This document shows, piece by piece, positions 40,469 to 44,967 of a DNA stretch of 44,967 nucleotides; position 1 is the stretch's first letter, and each line of letters opens with the position of its first letter. The notes beneath the pieces are model-generated. The model saw only the letters and a program-made list of their open reading frames with translations, ran no database searches and was not told the DNA's origin. The stretch comes from Prevotella sp. (GTDB lineage Bacteria; Bacteroidota; Bacteroidia; Bacteroidales; Bacteroidaceae), in NCBI GenBank assembly GCA_017619275.1, contig JAFZSR010000109.1:1-44967 (forward strand), written 5' to 3'. The translations under genes and the position numbers were made by a program.

Positions 40469-43084
40469 GATTACTGCCGAGGGCAAGTTGTAACCCTGGG
40501 CCTTCAGCTTTCCCTTTCCGCGCACCACAGCCATGCACTTGCCGAAGAAGGCCTTGCGGCTGGGCGACGTGAACCGCTCCATCGACGTCTGACAGCCGTT
40601 ATCGGTGGCGATGACCTGTGCGCCGTCCTCGGTGGTGAAGAAGAGCTGGTCGTCGGCCCACGGACAGAGATTGCCCTGGGCATCCACTACCTCGGCGTTG
40701 ACAAAGGTGAGGTCACACCCGGCATAGTCCACCGTCAGGCGTATGTGATGGGGAGCGCCGGCCGTACGGATAGTCTGCTCAGCTACCACTAGCCCGTTCT
40801 TGCGGCTCACGGCCTTTATCTCGCCCGGCTCAAACTGTACACGCCAAGCAACATGGTAGGAGGAAGCCCCCCCTACGGCCCCCGAGGGGGCTTCTATAGT
40901 TTTGCTGGCTTCAGATGGCAGGTCTATTGTAGCCCCCTCGGGGGCTGAAGGGGGGGCTTCGGAGGCTTTGGCAGCTTTCCCCATGCTCTTCCCATTGACG
41001 AACAGCTCCACCTCGTCGGCCTGGTTATAATAGCACCAGAGGTCGATGGTCTGTCCGGGCAGCCAGTTCCAATGAGGGAAGAGATGGAGCACGGGCTTGT
41101 CGTGCGTCCATTCGCTCTGATACATATAATACACGTCCTTGGGGAAGCCCGCCAAGTCGATGATACCAAAGTAACTGGAGCGGGCGGGAAAACCATCGGG
41201 GGTGGGCTCGCCGAGATAGTCGAAGCCCGTCCAAATGAACTGTCCACCCACAAACTGGTTGTGCTTCACCGCGTCCCACATCGCCTCGTGCGTTGAACTC
41301 CAAGAGGCGTGCATATTGTCGTAGGCCGAGCACATGAACGTGGGGTCGGTGTAGGGCAGCCACCACTGCACGGGAGCCTTGTAGACGGAGTCGCTGGGCA
41401 TCATGTAGTAGCCGCGCGTCTGCAGGGCGCTGACGCTCTCGCTGAAGAGGAATGGCTTGCCAGGGAAGTTGCGGGGCACGCCCTTCACCCATTCATGGTG
41501 ATAGTTGAAGCCGATGATGTCGATGACTCCGCTCTTGAAGAGATGATTGTTGGGGTTAGGCTCGTTGCAGCCCGCCGTGATGGGGCGCGAGGTGTCGTAG
41601 CGGCGCACAATCTCAGCCAAGTGCTGTGTCAGGAGACTTTGCACCGACGTCGTGCCGTCTTTCGCCAGCGTCGAAGGGTCGCGACCAGCGTTCAGGATGA
41701 GGTTAGCCTGCTCCAAAGAGAGCGTGTCGGCCTCGGCGCTACTCCACTGCTCCAGCACCTCGTTGCCTATCGACCACATCAAAATGCAGGGATGGTTGCG
41801 GTCGCGAAGCACCAAGTCGGTGAGGTCGCGCTCGTGCCACTCGTCGAAGAAGCGGGCGTAGTCGTTCTGCGTCTTACGGCGTCGCCACATGTCGAAGCTC
41901 TCGTCCATCACAATGAAGCCCATGGTGTCGCACATGTTCAGCAGCTCAGGCGCTGGGGGGTTATGACTGCTGCGGATAGCGTTCACACCCATGGCCTTCA
42001 GCTTGGTGAGCTTGCGGTACAGGGCATCCTCGTGCAAAGCGGCTCCCAGACAGCCAAAGTCGTGGTGCTCGCAGACGCCATTGATCTTGATGTTCTCCCC
42101 GTTCAGGCTGAAGCCCGTCTCGGGGTCGAAGCGGAACCGACGGAAGGCCGTCGGCGTGTCGTAGGTGTCGACCACGCGACCGCCCACCAGCACTTCCGTG
42201 CGTACATTATACATATATGGATGGTCGATGCCCCAGCTGAAGGGACGCCTCACCTCCATCTTCGAATGCAGTCCTTTCGAGCGGGCCACGACGCGCCCCT
42301 CGCGGTCGGTCAGGGTGTTGCGCACCTGTGCCTTCACGCCATTGGGGTTCTCCAGTTCCACATCGACGAGCACCTCGCCCTTGTACATCAGCATCTCGGT
42401 CTGCACATGGGTGCCCCAATGCTTCACATGCACGGGATGCACCTTCGTGAGCCACACATGGCGGTAGATACCGCAGCCGCTATACCAGCGCGAGTTGGGC
42501 TGGTCGCTGTTGTCCACACGCACAGCCACCACGTTGTCGCCATCATGCAGATAGGGCGTGATGTCATACTCAAAAGAGCTGTAGCCGTAGGGCCGATGCC
42601 CCACCTCGTGGCCATTGACGTAGACGGTACTGTTCATGTAGATACCGTCGAACTCAAGGAGAAAAGCCTCACCCTCTGCAGACCCTCCCCCGACCCCTCG
42701 CTGTGAGGGAGGGGTATATATAGACTTGCCGTCGGTTGTGGAGTCGGCAGAACTATCCACACCCCTCCCTGACAGTGAGAGGTTGGGGGAGGGTCTGCTG
42801 GGGGTGAGGCTGAAAGTCTTCCTGTACCATCCGCACCCTCCGGGCAGTGCACCGCCACCCGCCCCACTGGGATTGCCGGCCGAGAAGTCGCCCTCGATGG
42901 CCCAGTCGTGGGGAAGATTGAGGCGGCGCCAATGGCCGTCGTTATACCCGGGCTGTGCCATCCCTGCCGAGTCGGCCAAGATGAAGCGCCAACCCTTGTC
43001 GAAGCTCTCCCGCTCACGGGCACTGGCCGGCAGGAGCACCGCCAGCATCAGCAGCAAAACAGCGGTTCGTCTTATCGTCATCAT
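40460..43084 (-). CDS. GH2 beta-galactosidase, exported, with repeat-derived insertions
   Basis: An 874-residue glycoside hydrolase family 2 enzyme with signal peptide TAVLLLMLAVLLPASA, probably periplasmic. Order: sugar-binding jelly roll (FDKGWRFILADSAG, LNLPHDWAIEGDF, VYVNGHEVGHRPYGYSSFEY), Ig-like domain, TIM barrel (NGVCEHHDFGCLGAALHED, IRSSHNPPAPELL), then DUF4982-like and C-terminal beta domains. Catalytic acid/base is Glu442 in SIGNEV and nucleophile Glu549 in FLFSESVSA. Two extra segments are repeat-encoded: about 92-139 (PSRPSPNLSLSGRG...TPPSQRGVGGG) in the first domain, and about 709-741 (EAPPSAPEGATIDLP...TIEAPSGAVGGA) in the DUF4982-like region. Both are far from the active-site motifs. 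The substrate is probably a beta-galactoside of a plant glycan; this is inference. Confidence 0.95.
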   Translation of the reverse strand: MMTIRRTAVLLLMLAVLLPASARERESFDKGWRFILADSAGMAQPGYNDGHWRRLNLPHDWAIEGDFSAGNPSGAGGGALPGGCGWYRKTFSLTPSRPSPNLSLSGRGVDSSADSTTDGKSIYTPPSQRGVGGGSAEGEAFLLEFDGIYMNSTVYVNGHEVGHRPYGYSSFEYDITPYLHDGDNVVAVRVDNSDQPNSRWYSGCGIYRHVWLTKVHPVHVKHWGTHVQTEMLMYKGEVLVDVELENPNGVKAQVRNTLTDREGRVVARSKGLHSKMEVRRPFSWGIDHPYMYNVRTEVLVGGRVVDTYDTPTAFRRFRFDPETGFSLNGENIKINGVCEHHDFGCLGAALHEDALYRKLTKLKAMGVNAIRSSHNPPAPELLNMCDTMGFIVMDESFDMWRRRKTQNDYARFFDEWHERDLTDLVLRDRNHPCILMWSIGNEVLEQWSSAEADTLSLEQANLILNAGRDPSTLAKDGTTSVQSLLTQHLAEIVRRYDTSRPITAGCNEPNPNNHLFKSGVIDIIGFNYHHEWVKGVPRNFPGKPFLFSESVSALQTRGYYMMPSDSVYKAPVQWWLPYTDPTFMCSAYDNMHASWSSTHEAMWDAVKHNQFVGGQFIWTGFDYLGEPTPDGFPARSSYFGIIDLAGFPKDVYYMYQSEWTHDKPVLHLFPHWNWLPGQTIDLWCYYNQADEVELFVNGKSMGKAAKASEAPPSAPEGATIDLPSEASKTIEAPSGAVGGASSYHVAWRVQFEPGEIKAVSRKNGLVVAEQTIRTAGAPHHIRLTVDYAGCDLTFVNAEVVDAQGNLCPWADDQLFFTTEDGAQVIATDNGCQTSMERFTSPSRKAFFGKCMAVVRGKGKLKAQGYNLPSAVINL
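40863..40960. repeat. Composite GC-rich palindromic element in beta-galactosidase (3-prime part)
   Basis: Left box at 40863-40904 begins GAAGCCCCCCCTACGGC and continues CCCCGAGGGGGCTTC. The right box (about 40929-40960) is its inverted near copy, with a spacer of about 25 bp. In-frame length is about 99 bp. The left box equals the single box in uvrA (3063-3103). Confidence 0.85.
42666..42810. repeat. Composite palindromic element in beta-galactosidase (5-prime part)
   Basis: Inverted arms of about 49 bp: GCCTCACCCTCTGCAGACCC and onward at the left match the reverse complement of the right end (GGGTCTGCTGGGGGTGAGGC) with few mismatches. Each arm contains a CCCCTC...GAGGG box. The spacer carries TATATAGACTTGCCG, similar to the TATAGTCTTGC spacers near cca. 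It adds about 48 residues in frame. Confidence 0.85.
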
Positions 43085-43109
43085 TTCGTGTCTTCAGTGT
43101 TTTCCTTTT

Positions 43110-43154
43110 CTTCTGTATCCTCTATATCTTCTGAGTCCTCTGTGTCCTCTGTGG
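43110..43154. repeat. 9-bp tandem repeats between C69 peptidase and beta-galactosidase genes
   Basis: Degenerate units CTGTATCCT, CTATATCTT, CTGAGTCCT, CTGTGTCCT fill much of the 80-bp gap between the two minus-strand genes. No promoter or terminator is evident in the gap. Confidence 0.6.
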
Positions 43155-43164
43155 ACAAAAACCA

Positions 43165-44823
43165 CTACTCCGCCTCGTAGCGCTTGCCAGTCTGCTTGAT
43201 GAGCAGTCGGGCATATCGCTTGGAATAGCCGGGACGCTTCACAGTGGCTCCCAGTCCATACTGAGTGCGCAGGAAGCGGCCCTGCTCGTCGGTGGGCTTC
43301 GAGATCATGTCGTTGAACTTCACGATGAGATAGGTGCCCAACTGTTTCCAACGGGCCAGCATCTGGTCGGCTTTCTCAGCGGTATAGGCGGTGAGGAACT
43401 TCACGCGGTCGGCCTCGTTGAGGGCCAGCGCACGGTCTTCCACCTCTTTCTGCAGGTGGAAATAGCTCTGGTCGAGCGAGTCGCGCACCTGCTGCAAGGT
43501 GGGGAAGAGCATGGAATAGCGCGGATAAACCATGTTCGACACCCAGTTCTGCACCCAGAAGGCATTGTCGAACGAGAAGTTGAGGTCGTCGGCACCCGGT
43601 GTGTTATAAGGGCGCGGCGCCTCGTTGGTGCAGCAATAGACGGGCGTGAAGGGCACCATGTTGCCGTCGTCGTTGGCAAACCAGAAGCAGCCGCCCACCT
43701 CGCGTGGCAACCACGAACGCATCTGACTGACGTAGACGAAGCCAGCTTGCTGGGTGCTCACGGGGCGCTCGTTGAAATATTTCTTTCCGTCCACCTCGAA
43801 ATAGAGGGGCGTAGGCCTGTAGGGCATCTCCCAGATACCCCCGCCAATGTCGGTGCTGTCGCCGTCGATGGCCACGCTGAAGGGCGTTCCCTCAAAATGG
43901 TCGCGCATGGCGGCCTGCACGTCGGCCACACCAAGCAGTCGGTTGGGCTTCACCCACAGCGGCAGCGGCTCGGCATCCTTGTCACGACCCTCGGCCCAGG
44001 GCAGATAGCGGTTCATACCGTCGGCATAGCGGTTGAAGAAACTCCACACACGGGCATCGCAGATGCGGCGACCCGAGAAATCGGGAGCAGCGTAGGCGGC
44101 GTTATAGCTGAAATCCTCGTCCTTGCCGCTGAACCATCCCATCTTGCGGGCATAGCTCACCACGTTCTTCGAATAGCGCACGTCGCCCGTCTTGTCCTTC
44201 ATGTTGAAACGGGTGATACGACTCTGGTTGGCGTGGCCGCAAATCATGTCGTCGGGCACGCGCAGGGCCACCCACACCGTGCGTCCCTTCTCCAGCTTGC
44301 GGTCGCTGGCCGTGCCCATCATCTCCATTATCCAGGCCTCGTTGGGGTCGCAGATGGTGAAGGTCTCGCCCTCCGAGCAGTAACCATACTGCTCCACCAG
44401 CGTGGTCATCACGTCGATGGCCTCGCGGGCGTTCTTGGCACGCTGCAGGGTGATGTAGATGAGCGAACCGTAGTCGATGATGCCAGTGGTGTCCACCATC
44501 TCCTCGCGCCCGCCGAAGGTGGTCTCGCCGATGGTGAGCTGCCACTCGTTGATGTTGCCGATGACGTTCCACGTCTGCTCTGCCTGTGCAATCTCGCCCA
44601 AATAGCGGTTGGTGTCCCAGTCATATACTTTCAGCATCTCGCCCTTCTGGTGCTTGGCGGCAGGGAAATGCGCCAGCCCTTGGAACATGCCGTAGCTGTC
44701 GGCCGAATAGGAACAGATGACGGAGCCGTCTTTCGAGGCCTTTTTGCCCACGATGAAGTTAGTACATGCCATAGCACCCACGGCAGCTATGGTCAGCAAG
44801 GTTGTAGTGAATAGTCGTTTCAT
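43165..44823 (-). CDS. C69-family dipeptidase (Ntn hydrolase)
   Basis: A 552-residue exported peptidase of the U34/C69 family, which cleaves dipeptides with an N-terminal nucleophile. The signal region ends ...AVGAMA and the next residue, Cys20 (CTNFIVGKKASKDGSVI), is the expected catalytic nucleophile after processing. Further family blocks: GETTFGGREEMVDTTGIIDY, CSEGETFTICDPNEAWIMEM and ICGHANQSRITRF. The Cys could be mistaken for a lipobox, but its context fits the Ntn family. It lies upstream of beta-galactosidase on the same strand. Confidence 0.93.
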   Translation of the reverse strand: MKRLFTTTLLTIAAVGAMACTNFIVGKKASKDGSVICSYSADSYGMFQGLAHFPAAKHQKGEMLKVYDWDTNRYLGEIAQAEQTWNVIGNINEWQLTIGETTFGGREEMVDTTGIIDYGSLIYITLQRAKNAREAIDVMTTLVEQYGYCSEGETFTICDPNEAWIMEMMGTASDRKLEKGRTVWVALRVPDDMICGHANQSRITRFNMKDKTGDVRYSKNVVSYARKMGWFSGKDEDFSYNAAYAAPDFSGRRICDARVWSFFNRYADGMNRYLPWAEGRDKDAEPLPLWVKPNRLLGVADVQAAMRDHFEGTPFSVAIDGDSTDIGGGIWEMPYRPTPLYFEVDGKKYFNERPVSTQQAGFVYVSQMRSWLPREVGGCFWFANDDGNMVPFTPVYCCTNEAPRPYNTPGADDLNFSFDNAFWVQNWVSNMVYPRYSMLFPTLQQVRDSLDQSYFHLQKEVEDRALALNEADRVKFLTAYTAEKADQMLARWKQLGTYLIVKFNDMISKPTDEQGRFLRTQYGLGATVKRPGYSKRYARLLIKQTGKRYEAE

Positions 44824-44872
44824 TTATTTAAGGGATGTTCTATAAATTAATTCATTAACGATCAAAAAGTTA

Positions 44873-44905
44873 CTTGTACAATTCGAGAAAAAGTCGTATC
44901 TTTGC
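44873..44905 (+). promoter_or_regulatory. Promoter of right-edge gene
   Basis: CTTG (44873-44876), 20 bp, TATCTTTGC (44897-44905), a good Bacteroidetes promoter leading to ATG 44923. It is divergent from the C69 peptidase gene. Confidence 0.7.
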
Positions 44906-44922
44906 GGCGCAAATCGGGAAAA

Positions 44923-44967
44923 ATGATGGATAAACCGACAATATACCGCAAGCCGATGGGCGAGAAC
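44923..44967 (+). CDS. Start of a truncated gene at window edge
   Basis: Only 15 codons are inside the window (MMDKPTIYRKPMGEN), with two adjacent ATGs and a proper promoter 18 bp upstream. The product cannot be identified from this fragment. Confidence 0.55.
   Translation, partial: MMDKPTIYRKPMGEN

Noticed and set aside
44764-44767. C69 peptidase as a lipoprotein (lipobox Cys20)
   Set aside because: The Cys with the following TNFIVGKKAS is the family nucleophile exposed after processing; the preceding residues are a weak lipobox.

Overview
The window looks like a chromosomal segment from a Bacteroidales bacterium, most likely of the Prevotella group. The evidence is Bacteroidetes-type promoters (TTTG, about 20 bp, then TAnnTTTGC), a bamD-rpoZ-DUF4293 cluster, two large carboxypeptidase-regulatory-like outer-membrane barrels, a giant CotH protein with a type-IX-secretion-like tail, and several secreted glycan enzymes. 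I saw no tRNA, rRNA, CRISPR array, integrase or transposase gene.

Layout. Positions 1-714 hold a 17-bp inverted repeat at the window edge, a broken small ORF and a terminator-like palindrome. Positions 715-10683 are a ten-gene minus-strand housekeeping cluster, read from right to left: bamD, rpoZ, DUF4293, engB, ABC-F ATPase, recR, a membrane protein, a GT2 glycosyltransferase, a GNAT acetyltransferase and uvrA. Positions 10837-21523 hold two paralogous outer-membrane barrels flanking uxaB (tagaturonate reductase), then a GH105-DUF4861 pectin-oligomer enzyme coupled to a small MGMT-family repair gene. Positions 21734-32802 are a plus-strand operon: a 2102-residue CotH/lamin-tail surface protein, a Cthe_2159-like carbohydrate-binding protein, kdsB, queC and the tRNA nucleotidyltransferase gene. 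A lipoprotein gene follows on the minus strand. Positions 34332-39655 are an AT-richer accessory island: a promoter, a strongly structured leader of about 330 nt with a large predicted pseudoknot, and a two-gene restriction-modification-like system. Positions 39724-44823 encode a B3/4-domain protein, a GH2 beta-galactosidase and a C69 dipeptidase. A last plus-strand gene starts at 44923 and runs off the end.

Two things stand out. First, the restriction island begins with an RNA whose helices cross (16 bp and 19 bp, plus an 18-bp hairpin) and whose last helix ends 4 nt before the start codon. Second, the region carries many small repeats, several of them inside genes. These include MITE- or REPIN-like composites (a palindromic box, a spacer, an inverted box) read in frame as extra segments of CCA transferase and beta-galactosidase, with a related single box in uvrA. 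They also include heptanucleotide arrays (AACGTTG, TAGACTR, AAGTGAW) at gene ends or read in frame, and two separate arrays of exactly four 21-bp units. All functional calls come from reading the sequence; no database search was run.
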